A DNA stretch of 60,637 bases from an uncultured Chitinophagales bacterium. GTDB taxonomy: Bacteria > Bacteroidota > Bacteroidia > Chitinophagales > JAHDHT01. The DNA is taken from the NCBI GenBank assembly GCA_938023075.1, contig CALHDG010000087.1:1-60637 (forward strand), given 5' to 3'. Position 1 is the first letter of the stretch. Each line of letters opens with the position of its first letter. This document shows positions 52,856 through 60,637 of this stretch, one piece after another. Position numbers and translations under genes: made by a program. Below the pieces are notes generated by a model. That model searched no databases. It saw nothing but the letters and a program-made list of their open reading frames with translations, and was not told the DNA's origin.

Positions 52856-52890
52856 GGGAACGTTTCGGCAAATGAAGCGTTCCTTTTTTT
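52856..52890 (+). terminator. Intrinsic terminator of the TonB-receptor operon
   Basis: GGAACG-TTTC...GAAG-CGTTCC hairpin followed by TTTTTTT, 27 nt after the stop of the PorV-like gene. A clear rho-independent terminator. Confidence 0.9.
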
Positions 52891-52966
52891 GTGATGTGTA
52901 GAAATTAAATTTACATTTTGTTGGCGTTTTATTTTTTGATAGACTAAACACTGCAAAGCTATAAAT

Positions 52967-53022
52967 GCTTTTCAACGATTGTTATCAAAAAATTGCAAAG
53001 TTAGAAATGTCAATTATTTTTG
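52967..53022 (+). promoter_or_regulatory. greA promoter with conserved upstream box
   Basis: TTG (52993-52995), 19 nt, TATTTTTG (53015-53022) is a full consensus Bacteroidota promoter. The preceding GCTTTTCAAC box and the intervening sequence match the helicase promoter region (33/40 identical from 52967 to 53006). Confidence 0.8.
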
Positions 53023-53060
53023 CAGTATCGCTTTATATAACTATATTCAAACGAAAATAT

Positions 53061-53534
53061 ATGTCGAACATAAAATATTATACAGAAGAAGGCTTGCAAA
53101 AGCTAAAGGAAGAGTTAGAACATTTAAAAAGTAAAGGAAGATCGGATATGGCAAGGCAAATTGCGGAAGCCAGAGAAAAAGGAGATCTCTCAGAAAATGC
53201 AGAATACGATGCTGCTAAAGAAGCGCAAGGCATGATGGAAGCCAAAATAGCTAAATTAGAAGGTGCGGTAGGCAATGCCAGAATATTAGATAAAAGTCAG
53301 ATAGATTTAAGTAAAGTTATGATCCTATCTAAGGTTACTGTATTAAATAAAAAATTAAATAAAGAATTTACTTATACTATTGTATCTGAAGAGGAAGCTA
53401 ACTTTAAAGAAAAGAAAATATCCATTTCTTCGCCTATTGGAAGAGGCTTAATCGGAAAAAAAATTGGTGAAGTAGCAAAAATAAAAGTGCCAGCTGGCTT
53501 AATGGAATTTGAAATTAAAAATATTGCAGTATAA
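53061..53534 (+). CDS. greA: Transcription elongation factor GreA
   Basis: A 157-residue GreA from the ATG of MSNIKYYTEEGL; longer in-frame starts fall inside the promoter. The N-terminal coiled coil (KLKEELEHLKSKGRSDMARQIAEAREKGDLSENAEYDAAKEAQ) carries the acidic tip (DLSENAEYD) that enters the RNA polymerase secondary channel to stimulate cleavage of backtracked RNA. The C-terminal globular half ends ISSPIGRGLIGKKIGEVAKIKVPAG. Its TAA overlaps the ATG of the next gene by one base, so the two are coupled. Confidence 0.98.
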   Translation: MSNIKYYTEEGLQKLKEELEHLKSKGRSDMARQIAEAREKGDLSENAEYDAAKEAQGMMEAKIAKLEGAVGNARILDKSQIDLSKVMILSKVTVLNKKLNKEFTYTIVSEEEANFKEKKISISSPIGRGLIGKKIGEVAKIKVPAGLMEFEIKNIAV

Positions 53535-53926
53535 TGGCATCAATTTTCACTAAAATAGTAAATAGTGAAATACCCAGTTATAAAATTGCTGAAAATGAAG
53601 ACTATTTTGCTTTTTTAGATATCAATCCCTTGCATAGAGGACACACCTTGGTAATTCCAAAATTAGAGGTTGATTATATTTTTGATTTGCCAGAAAATAT
53701 ATATGAAGGATTGTTCCGCTTCAGCAGAAAAATTGCTTTATCTATCAAAAAAACAATTCCTTGCGAGCGCATAGGAGTGGCGGTTATAGGCTTAGAAGTT
53801 CCTCATGCACATATTCATTTGGTACCCATTAATGGTATACACGATATTGATTTCAAAAAGCCAAGAGTGGATTTAACAAAAGAGCAATTTGTTGAAATTG
53901 CGGAAAAAATAGCCGCCAATCTATAG
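53534..53926 (+). CDS. HIT-family hydrolase
   Basis: A 130-residue histidine-triad protein of the HINT type. Signature: HAHIHLVPI (HxHxH) near residue 95, after FAFLDINPLHRGHTLVIPK at the start. HIT proteins cleave adenosine- or purine-phosphoramidates and related compounds; the exact physiological substrate is unknown. Translation is coupled to greA by a one-base overlap, a pairing that recurs in Bacteroidota and hints at a housekeeping role. Confidence 0.95.
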   Translation: MASIFTKIVNSEIPSYKIAENEDYFAFLDINPLHRGHTLVIPKLEVDYIFDLPENIYEGLFRFSRKIALSIKKTIPCERIGVAVIGLEVPHAHIHLVPINGIHDIDFKKPRVDLTKEQFVEIAEKIAANL

Positions 53927-53995
53927 TCTGCTACTTGTTTTATGGCTGTATTGGCATTTGAAATTTCTATTTTTGGAATTTTTTCATAGGAATTT

Positions 53996-55810
53996 ATGAC
54001 GCATAAGCAGTACAAAGAAAATTTAGCAACCGTGCTACCCAACAAGCCAGGCGTTTACCGGTTTGTGGGTAAGGAAGAAGAAGTACTGTATGTAGGTAAA
54101 GCCAAAGATTTGAAAAAAAGAGTTGCCAGCTATTTTGGTGCAAATAAATACGGGCGCATACGGGTGTTGGTAAAAAAGGCAATAACCGTTGCCTTTACTA
54201 TAGTTGAATCAGAACAAGATGCATTTTTATTAGAAAATAGCTTAATTAAAAAATACCAACCTCGTTATAATATTCAATTAAAAGATGACAAAAGCTACCC
54301 CTACATCTGTATAAAAAAAGAACGATTTCCGCGTGTATTTTTAACCAGAAGATTTATAAAAGATGGTTCAGAATATCTTGGTCCTTATACTTCTGTACGC
54401 AGAGTGCGTACCATTTTAGATTTGCTAAAAAATATTTTTCCTCTACGAACCTGCAATTTCAACTTAAGCAAAGACAATATTGAGAAAGGAAAATTTAAAG
54501 TTTGTTTGGAATACCATTTAGGTAATTGCTTGGGTCCCTGCGAAAACTTACAACACGAAGAACACTATAATGAGGGCATTGCCCAAATGCGTAAAATTTT
54601 AAAAGGACATAGTGGTGCGGTAATTCAATATTTAAAAGAAGAAATGAAACGCCTTGCTGATAATTATGAGTTTGAAAAAGCAGCGGCTTTTAAAAAAAAG
54701 CTAGACATTTTAGTTGAATACAAAAGCAAATCAACTATTGTAAACAATGCTATAAACAATGTAGATGTATATGCGATGGCAGTTGAAAATAAGCATTATT
54801 ACATCAACTGTTTTAAGTTGGTGGAAGGCACCATTATTCAAACCAAAATTATTGAATTAAGCCCAAAATTAGAAGAAGACGAACCAAGTATTTTGAGTTT
54901 TGGTGTAATGCAATTGCGTGAACAATTAAATAGTAATGCTCAAGAAATAATTGTTCCCTTTGAAGTTGATGTTCCCTTAACAGATTTAAAAATTACGGTT
55001 CCTCAACGAGGCGATAAGTTGAACTTGCTTCAATTAGCTACAAGAAATATTGAGTACTACAGAAATCAACAAACGTTAAAAAATATTGATAATAAGTATA
55101 AGAAAAAAGGCTTAGAAGTATTGGCGCAACTCAAAAGTGATTTTCGGTTAACTGAATTACCTATACACATTGAATGTTTTGATAACTCTAATTTGCAAGG
55201 TAGCTATCCGGTGGCATCTATGGTAGTTTTTAAAGATGGCAAACCTGCCAATAAAGAATACCGGCATTTTAACATTAAAACCGTTACCGGTGCCGATGAT
55301 TTTGCCAGTATGGAAGAAGTGGTTTACCGCCGTTACAAAAGACTGAAAGAAGAAGCATTGCCTTTGCCCCAATTAATTATTATTGATGGAGGTAAGGGGC
55401 AATTGAGTTCAGCAGTTAAAAGTTTGAAAAAATTAGAGTTGTATGGAAAAATTGCCATTGCCGGTATTGCCAAACGTTTAGAAGAAATTTATATGCCCGA
55501 AGATTCTTTTCCATTATTGATCAGTAAAAAATCACCCAGTTTAAAATTAGTACAAAAACTACGGAATGAAGCGCACCGCTTTGCCATTACCTTTCATCGT
55601 AAAAAAAGATCGACCGGCAGCATTAAAAGTGAATTTACCGATATTAAAGGTATCGGCACTAAATCCATTGAAAAATTATACCAACATTTTAAATCGTATA
55701 CAGCCATTAAAAGTGCTTCAATAGAAGATTTAGCTAAAGTGTTAGATAAAAAGAAAGCCCAGTATTTAGCAGAACATTTTAGAGCAGCCGAAAATGACAG
55801 TGAAGAATAA
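53996..55810 (+). CDS. uvrC: Excinuclease ABC subunit C
   Basis: A 604-residue UvrC, which makes both incisions in nucleotide-excision repair. GIY-YIG domain at about 15-95 (KPGVYRFVGKEEEVLYVGKAKDLKKRVASYF), Cys-rich segment near 155-180 (CNFNLSKD...CLEYHLGNCLGPC), a UVR segment near 205-235 binding UvrB, an RNase-H-like endonuclease core (IECFDNSNLQGSYPVASMVVFKDGKP ... IIIDGGKGQL) and C-terminal helix-hairpin-helix motifs (SEFTDIKGIGTKSIEKL). Length is normal. It follows the HIT gene after 69 nt, plausibly in the same operon. Confidence 0.98.
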   Translation: MTHKQYKENLATVLPNKPGVYRFVGKEEEVLYVGKAKDLKKRVASYFGANKYGRIRVLVKKAITVAFTIVESEQDAFLLENSLIKKYQPRYNIQLKDDKSYPYICIKKERFPRVFLTRRFIKDGSEYLGPYTSVRRVRTILDLLKNIFPLRTCNFNLSKDNIEKGKFKVCLEYHLGNCLGPCENLQHEEHYNEGIAQMRKILKGHSGAVIQYLKEEMKRLADNYEFEKAAAFKKKLDILVEYKSKSTIVNNAINNVDVYAMAVENKHYYINCFKLVEGTIIQTKIIELSPKLEEDEPSILSFGVMQLREQLNSNAQEIIVPFEVDVPLTDLKITVPQRGDKLNLLQLATRNIEYYRNQQTLKNIDNKYKKKGLEVLAQLKSDFRLTELPIHIECFDNSNLQGSYPVASMVVFKDGKPANKEYRHFNIKTVTGADDFASMEEVVYRRYKRLKEEALPLPQLIIIDGGKGQLSSAVKSLKKLELYGKIAIAGIAKRLEEIYMPEDSFPLLISKKSPSLKLVQKLRNEAHRFAITFHRKKRSTGSIKSEFTDIKGIGTKSIEKLYQHFKSYTAIKSASIEDLAKVLDKKKAQYLAEHFRAAENDSEE

Positions 55811-55836
55811 TTTCTTTGAAATTCCAAAAAATAAAT

Positions 55837-55873
55837 TCCAAATTCCAAAGTTCAATAAAATATGGAATTTGGA
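55837..55873. terminator. Hairpin between convergent genes (uvrC / dihydropyrimidinase)
   Basis: TCCAAATTCCA and TGGAATTTGGA form a perfect 11-pair inverted repeat with a 15-nt loop. It lies between the converging stops and could act in both directions, though no T-tract is strong. Confidence 0.4.
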
Positions 55874-55923
55874 GCTTAGAATTTTAACCCAATCAGAGTG
55901 TCTCAAAGAGGGCTCTGAAAAAT

Positions 55924-57303
55924 CTAAATAGTCAATGAAGTTTTACCACGCTTCACAAACTGCCCGTAACCAGGTTCAATTAAACATTCATTATTGTCAA
56001 TGGCGAGTTGCCCGCGCATAAAAACAGTTTCCGTTTTGCCGGTTACTTTAAAGCCTTCATACGATGAATAATCGGCATTCATATGATGGGTTTTTTTAGA
56101 AAGAGTATGTTTTTTATTTGGATTGAAAATAACGATGTCTGCATCAGCCCCAATAGCAATGGTTCCTTTTTTGGGATACATACCAAAAATTTTAGCTGCA
56201 TTGGTTGAACTGACTTCCACAAACTTATTAAGTGAAATGCGCTTTTTCTTTACCCCTTCTGAAAACAACAATTCCATCCGGTGTTCAATTGCCGGATGCC
56301 CATTGGGTATCTTTGAAAAATCTTTCGCACCCAATTGTTTTTGTTTCCAGGTAAAAGGGCAATGATCGGTGCCAACCACTTGAATCAAACCCTGATTTAT
56401 GCCAGCCCACAAAGCAGTTTGGTCTTTCTTCTCACGCAACGGTGGGCTCATTACCCATTTAGCGCCATCTTTCTTTTTGTATAAACTCGCATCTAAGGTT
56501 AAGTATTGAGTGCAAGTTTCAACAAAAACTTTTTGATTACGCTGTGTCGCTTTTCTAATCGCATTCAAAGCACCCTCACAAGTCATATGCACAATGTATC
56601 CAGGACATTTGCTATAGGCTAACATATCCGCAAATCTACCGGAGGCTTCGGCTTCCGTAATTTCAGGTTGGGATAAATAATGGTATAATGGGCTTAATTT
56701 TTTTTCGGCTCTATGCTTGGCAATCAACGAATCGATCATATCACCATTAGTGGCATGTACCGTTACCAAGCCGCCATGCTTTTTCACTACCTTCATTAAT
56801 TGAACCATTTGCCCGTCATCTATCATTAAAGCACCTTTATAAGCCATAAAGGTTTTAAAAGAAGTGATGCCCTCTTTCTCAATAAAATGTACAACTTCTT
56901 TGGCAGTTTTTGCATTAAAATCAGTCACCGCCATATGATAACTATAATCGCCTAAGGCTTTACCATTCGATTTTGCCTGCCATGTTTTCAAAGCATTTTT
57001 TAAACTATCCCCTTGGGTTTGCAAAATAAAATCGATCACCATAGTAGTGCCGCCAAATAAAGCCGCTCTAGTACCGCTGGTATAATCATCACTGGAAAAA
57101 GTACCCATAAAAGGCATATCCAAATGAACGTGCGGATCAATCCCCCCAGGAAATACTAAGCGGTTTTTGGCGTTCACTATTTTATCAGCTTGATACGGTA
57201 AATTTTTTCCAATGGCTGCTATTTGCTCACCTTCTATATAAATATCGGCTATATAATCAGAAGCAGCCGTTACTATTCTTCCATTTTTTATTAATACTGA
57301 CAT
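55924..57303 (-). CDS. hydA: Dihydropyrimidinase (D-hydantoinase family)
   Basis: A 459-residue cyclic amidohydrolase. Metal ligands are seen in PGGIDPHVHLDMPF (HxH), in SFKTFMAYKGAL (carbamylated Lys), in the His residues of VTVHATN and YIVHMTCEGAL, and in GTDHCPF (Asp). The enzyme opens dihydrouracil, dihydrothymine or hydantoins in reductive pyrimidine breakdown. It is followed in the same strand order by no partner; upstream lie a sodium symporter and an HpsN/HisD-type dehydrogenase, so a catabolic neighbourhood is plausible. No beta-ureidopropionase or dihydropyrimidine dehydrogenase is in the window. Confidence 0.94.
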   Translation of the reverse strand: MSVLIKNGRIVTAASDYIADIYIEGEQIAAIGKNLPYQADKIVNAKNRLVFPGGIDPHVHLDMPFMGTFSSDDYTSGTRAALFGGTTMVIDFILQTQGDSLKNALKTWQAKSNGKALGDYSYHMAVTDFNAKTAKEVVHFIEKEGITSFKTFMAYKGALMIDDGQMVQLMKVVKKHGGLVTVHATNGDMIDSLIAKHRAEKKLSPLYHYLSQPEITEAEASGRFADMLAYSKCPGYIVHMTCEGALNAIRKATQRNQKVFVETCTQYLTLDASLYKKKDGAKWVMSPPLREKKDQTALWAGINQGLIQVVGTDHCPFTWKQKQLGAKDFSKIPNGHPAIEHRMELLFSEGVKKKRISLNKFVEVSSTNAAKIFGMYPKKGTIAIGADADIVIFNPNKKHTLSKKTHHMNADYSSYEGFKVTGKTETVFMRGQLAIDNNECLIEPGYGQFVKRGKTSLTI

Positions 57304-57718
57304 TTTAATTATCTATTTATTTAATGTAATTGATGATTGTACAATATATGAAAGTTCTTGGAAATAATAAATATCCGGGCTAACCGGCTTGCTAAAGATG
57401 CTATTATTATATTATGTACCAGTTTGCTGGTTATGTATTAACTTTCATATAATAATGTCTAGTTACTTCCTCTTCTCTAATTTTTTATGCTGAGGAATAA
57501 TGCAACTTATAAATCAATATAAATTTGCAGTGCTTTTTTAACCTATTTATCAAAACAGGCTTTTAAGTTTATCATTAGAAGTTTGTACTTTCAATTTATC
57601 TTTAAACAAGTTGCCAATTTGCTTTAATTGTATTTTACAAATAATCCTTGCGGAACAATTACGTCAGCTTTGCAAAACGTTTGCGCTCACCTGTGTCAGC
57701 TTAGGGAATAACAGATGT
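57304..57718. other. Intergenic region with a nested inverted repeat upstream of hydA
   Basis: No gene is recognised in these 415 bases. The notable structure is a 107-bp segment (57345-57451) whose ends TATATGAAAGTT and AACTTTCATATA are perfect 12-bp inverted repeats. Inside, on the minus strand, are the hairpin ACCAG-CAAA-CTGGT and a stem AATAATA/TATTATT enclosing GCCGGTTAGCCCGG. This could fold as a three-way junction in the hydA leader, or be a small mobile repeat. The rest (57452-57718) shows nothing I can name. Confidence 0.45.
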
Positions 57719-59326
57719 TTAAATCCACCACATTAACCCTAATAAAAATAAAACGGTACAAACAAAAAAGGCGAATAAGTAGTAGCTCACCTTATCTAAT
57801 TTCCCTGGCACTACCGACCAACCGTTTTCTTTTTCGGTTATTCCTTTTGTTTTAAATTGTGCTTTTTGCCCGGGTATGGAATAGGGCGACCATTCCGCTT
57901 GTTTACCATCTAATAAAATACTACTAAAAACAGATACTATAATATTGACTAGCGCACCAATAACAGCATACCAGGGCCAGGCGATATCGGTTTGAGTAGC
58001 GACATAGGCTAAAGCTAAAAAACCGGCTGCAACTCCAATAAGCAGACCTTTTTGTGTGGTATGTTTACTGTAAAAACCTAAACCATACATGCTTAATTTT
58101 GCCCCCACAAAGTAAGAACCTACTTTAGTTAGCAACTCTAAAATTGAACTGGTAGTGCTGGAAAAAGCAATTGCCGGAATTAAAACCAAGCCTGCCCAAA
58201 CCACCGTTGACCATCTTGCCACTTTTAAATAGTGCTGCGGACTAGCTTCAGGTTTTATATATTTTTGATAAAAGCCTTCGGTAGAAATGGTGGCAAATGA
58301 GTTGAGTGCCGAAGATAAACTGGACATACTGGCTGCTAAAACGGCGGCTGCAATAATACCAATAAATCCATTGAAGCCACTTTTTTCTGCAAACTCCAGC
58401 ATAATGGTGTTGTAATTTTCAAAGGCTTTTCCATCATAATATTGATAAAAAAGTACCCCAATAAATATAAACATAAAGTAAATGAAAAATGCCGCAAAAC
58501 CCATTAAGGCTAACGATTTTTTGGCATCGCCCATATTTTTTGCACCTAAGGTACGCTGCATCATCATTTGATTGGCACCGTAAACCGTTACGTGATATAT
58601 GGTCATGGCTAATATTCCTGCCCAAACTGTAGTTGCTTTGCTAAAGTCGGCACTCCAATCAATCGGGTTAATTTTGCCTTGGGTTTTTAGGTTAGCTAAA
58701 GTATCGGATAGATTAACCGGCATATTGTTGAGCAGTACCACTAAAATAATAATACCCCCCAAAATAAATATAAACGACTGCAGCACATCCGTCCAGATGA
58801 CGGCGGTAATGCCACCCAAGGTTGTGTAAACTAAGGTGATGATGGCTACTACCACAATACTTTCAACCACACCAAAGCCGGTTATGTAACTAATTACCAA
58901 TGCCGAACCATACAACACGGCTGCCGAAGACAATAATTGTGTCATTAAAAAAATGAGTGAAATGACTGTTCTGGAAGCTTTGCCAAACCGTTTTTCCTGA
59001 TATTCATAAATGGAAACTACCCCACTTTGCATAAAAAAAGGCAAAAACATAGCCATTACAATAATAATAACCAATGGGTAGTTAAGATGAATGGCAATTA
59101 CGGATAAGCCTTCTTGATAGGACCAAGCCGGTGCGCCCAAAAAAGTCATGGCACTCACATAAGTAGCTAAAACCGAAATGCCGATTGCCCACCATGGTGT
59201 ATTTTTTCTGCCCAAGTAAAAATCTTTGGCAGTACTTACTTTCTTCGACAATACAAAACCCAACAACAAATTGGCTAACAAGTAAATAATAATGATGGAC
59301 CAATTCAGCAGACCAATTTCTTTCAT
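57719..59326 (-). CDS. Sodium:solute symporter (SSS family)
   Basis: A 535-residue inner-membrane symporter with about 13-14 helices, of the SSS (SGLT-like) family. Typical features: FYLGRKNTPWWAIGISVLATYVSAMTFLGAPAWSYQEGL near the N-terminus, YEYQEKRFGKASRT, TLGGITAVIWTDVLQSFIFILGG (family sequence after helix 5) and ASMSSLSSALNSFATI. Such carriers import sugars, amino acids, pyrimidines or organic acids with sodium. Substrate is not certain; proximity to dihydropyrimidinase and the HpsN/HisD-type gene suggests a small organic catabolite. It lies 213 bp from the HpsN/HisD-type gene with a structured element between. Confidence 0.93.
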   Translation of the reverse strand: MKEIGLLNWSIIIIYLLANLLLGFVLSKKVSTAKDFYLGRKNTPWWAIGISVLATYVSAMTFLGAPAWSYQEGLSVIAIHLNYPLVIIIVMAMFLPFFMQSGVVSIYEYQEKRFGKASRTVISLIFLMTQLLSSAAVLYGSALVISYITGFGVVESIVVVAIITLVYTTLGGITAVIWTDVLQSFIFILGGIIILVVLLNNMPVNLSDTLANLKTQGKINPIDWSADFSKATTVWAGILAMTIYHVTVYGANQMMMQRTLGAKNMGDAKKSLALMGFAAFFIYFMFIFIGVLFYQYYDGKAFENYNTIMLEFAEKSGFNGFIGIIAAAVLAASMSSLSSALNSFATISTEGFYQKYIKPEASPQHYLKVARWSTVVWAGLVLIPAIAFSSTTSSILELLTKVGSYFVGAKLSMYGLGFYSKHTTQKGLLIGVAAGFLALAYVATQTDIAWPWYAVIGALVNIIVSVFSSILLDGKQAEWSPYSIPGQKAQFKTKGITEKENGWSVVPGKLDKVSYYLFAFFVCTVLFLLGLMWWI

Positions 59327-59393
59327 AATTTCATTTATTTTTTATTATTTCTGTAAGATGAGTTCGTATGTTGGTTAAACTGAACCTGGAAAA

Positions 59394-59500
59394 TTAGCCC
59401 CGATAGGAGCGGTATCCTTTTTGTGGAGAGAAGCGGAACAAAAAGATTTAGCGGATAGCGGGTAGCCTGTTTCCATTTACGGCTGTCCTTTCGCTTCAAA
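59394..59500 (+). ncRNA. Structured intergenic element, copy F (candidate Flavo-1-like RNA)
   Basis: Plus-strand order: TAGCCCCGATAGGAGCGG, variable stem ATCCTTTTTGT/ACAAAAAGAT, TTAGCGGATAGCGGG, tail ending TTTCGCTTCAAA. The loop GAAGCGG faces the complementary CGCTTC of the tail. It is antisense to the two flanking minus-strand genes. Confidence 0.72.
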
Positions 59501-59539
59501 TAAAAATTAACCGAATTATTGTTGTTTATCAAACGGCGA

Positions 59540-60637
59540 TTAATTTGATTGTTCTTTTTTTCCATATCTTCTAACGCGTAAATCGGCTTGCTCTTTGTGT
59601 GCCATAAAACCTTCTATTTCGCAAAGGCGCGAGCAGTAGCTGCCTACCAAAGCACTGGCTTCGGGGGTAGTAATTTTTTGGTAAGTGCAGGTTTTTATAA
59701 ATTTGCCAACCCATAAACCACCTGTATAGCGTGCCGCCTTTTTGGTAGGTAAAGTATGGTTAGTACCAATGGCTTTGTCGCCGTAAGCAACATTAGTATA
59801 GTTACCCAGAAAAAGTGCGCCGTAATTGGTCATATTATTTAAAAAGTAGTCTGGGTTTTTCGTATTGATTTGCACGTGTTCGCTGGCAATATCGTCGGCT
59901 ACTTGTACCAACTCTTCTTCGGTATCTACTAAAATAATTTCACCATAGTCGCGCCAAGCTTTGCCTGCCATATCGGCTGTTGGCAAAACTGCCAATTGCT
60001 TTTCAACTTCGGCTTCTATGGAATTGGCAAGTGCTTCACTGGTAGTTAAAAGTATAGCAGGTGAATTCGGTCCGTGTTCTGCCTGCCCTAACAAATCGGT
60101 TACTGCTTGCACTGCATCACAAGTTTCGTCCGCAACTACTAATACTTCGGTTGGTCCGGCAAGCAAATCAATACCAACCTGACCAAACAATTGCCGTTTA
60201 GCTTCGGCTACATATTGATTACCCGGTCCCACAATCATATCTACCTGCATCATACCTAAACAACCAAATGCCATAGCTGCCATTGCCTGTACTCCTCCTA
60301 AAATATAAATTTCATCCGCCCCACCAAAATGCATGGCAGCAACGGTTTCGGCAGGTGGCGTACCCGTTTTGGGGTCGGGCGGTGTACAAGCGATTACCTT
60401 TTTTACGCCAGCTACTTTTGCCGTTAATACACTCATATGTGCCGAGGCCACCATAGGGTACCGTCCACCCGGCACATAACAACCCACGGAAGTGACCGGT
60501 ACATTTTTATGCCCTAAAATCACACCGGGAATAGTTTCAATTTCAATATCGCGCAAAGCAGATTTTTGTATTTGAGCAAAACGGCGTACTTGCGTTTGCG
60601 CCCACTTAATATCGTCTTGCGTTTGCTGCGGAACGGT
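59540..60637 (-). CDS. Histidinol-dehydrogenase-family enzyme, HpsN-like (partial, runs off the window)
   Basis: The last ~366 residues of a HisD-family NAD-dependent alcohol dehydrogenase; the frame stays open to the window edge, so the N-terminus is missing. Blocks: [90 protein letters not shown]. The TYQ..T and [11 protein letters not shown] endings resemble sulfopropanediol dehydrogenase (HpsN) and its relatives more than biosynthetic HisD. No other his gene is nearby, while a sodium symporter follows. I therefore favour oxidation of a small alcohol in catabolism; histidine biosynthesis remains possible. Confidence 0.88.
   Translation of the reverse strand, partial: TVPQQTQDDIKWAQTQVRRFAQIQKSALRDIEIETIPGVILGHKNVPVTSVGCYVPGGRYPMVASAHMSVLTAKVAGVKKVIACTPPDPKTGTPPAETVAAMHFGGADEIYILGGVQAMAAMAFGCLGMMQVDMIVGPGNQYVAEAKRQLFGQVGIDLLAGPTEVLVVADETCDAVQAVTDLLGQAEHGPNSPAILLTTSEALANSIEAEVEKQLAVLPTADMAGKAWRDYGEIILVDTEEELVQVADDIASEHVQINTKNPDYFLNNMTNYGALFLGNYTNVAYGDKAIGTNHTLPTKKAARYTGGLWVGKFIKTCTYQKITTPEASALVGSYCSRLCEIEGFMAHKEQADLRVRRYGKKEQSN

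Noticed and set aside
52965-53060. Longer GreA reading from an upstream ATG
   Set aside because: It overlaps the promoter and adds 32 residues absent from GreA proteins.
1-60637. CRISPR arrays, rRNA, phage or intact IS elements
   Set aside because: No regularly spaced repeats, no rRNA-like sequence, and no transposase or integrase reading frame was found on either strand.

Overview
The window is an AT-rich chromosomal segment from a member of the Bacteroidota, probably a Saprospiria- or Chitinophagia-like lineage. The phylum call rests on several independent signs: C-terminal type IX secretion (T9SS) sorting domains, a PorV/PorQ-family protein, a large TonB-dependent receptor with a carboxypeptidase-like N-terminal domain, an ABC permease/M1 aminopeptidase protein, DUF6624/DUF6702-type proteins, and promoters of the TTG-N19/20-TAnnTTTG type. 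The order-level placement is a guess. There is no rRNA, no CRISPR array, no prophage and no intact insertion sequence; one tRNA-Ser(GGA) is present.

Layout. 0.1-1.6 kb: a decayed FAD-linked-oxidase tail, a PIN-family toxin-antitoxin pair whose toxin has lost its first catalytic Asp, a cupin, and an ORF interrupted by TGA. 1.6-7.7 kb (minus): two lipoproteins (one with a formylglycine-generating-enzyme-like fold), TRAP transporter membrane subunits without a binding protein, a POT peptide transporter, and a barrel-like protein. 7.8-13.3 kb: a T9SS-secreted Kazal-domain protein, then a plus-strand ECF sigma factor / anti-sigma / DUF4097-like operon led by an outer-membrane protein. 13.3-17.8 kb (minus): small enzymes and membrane proteins. 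18-26 kb (minus): a 1,530-residue CotH/lamin-tail/beta-helix T9SS protein, an orphan antitoxin, and two tandemly duplicated FG-GAP/VCBS surface proteins. 26-27.4 kb: two divergent toxin-antitoxin loci, one with a truncated Doc toxin. 27.4-32.1 kb (minus): an ABC exporter whose permease/aminopeptidase gene is split by an apparent 1-nt frameshift. 32.3-36 kb: a TPR protein, a DEAD-box helicase and an EamA transporter. 36.7-41.6 kb (minus): infB, nusA and rimP, the classical translation/transcription operon. 42-43.4 kb: tRNA-Ser and a D-2-hydroxyacid dehydrogenase. 44-52.8 kb (plus): a TonB receptor, a very large secreted T9SS-type protein and a PorV-like protein, closed by a strong terminator. 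53-55.8 kb: greA, a HIT hydrolase and uvrC. 55.9 kb to the end (minus): dihydropyrimidinase, a sodium:solute symporter, and the C-terminal part of an HpsN/HisD-type dehydrogenase, suggesting small-molecule catabolism.

The most interesting layer is between the genes. Six copies of a ~90-140 bp structured element share invariant loop sequences while their central stems differ in sequence but remain paired, which is covariation visible inside one window. Two further intergenic inserts look like MITEs with terminal inverted repeats and 7-8 bp target duplications. A DEAD-box helicase and greA share a 40-bp promoter region (33/40 identical), and the rimP-nusA-infB leader carries an intrinsic-terminator hairpin ending just before the rimP start codon.
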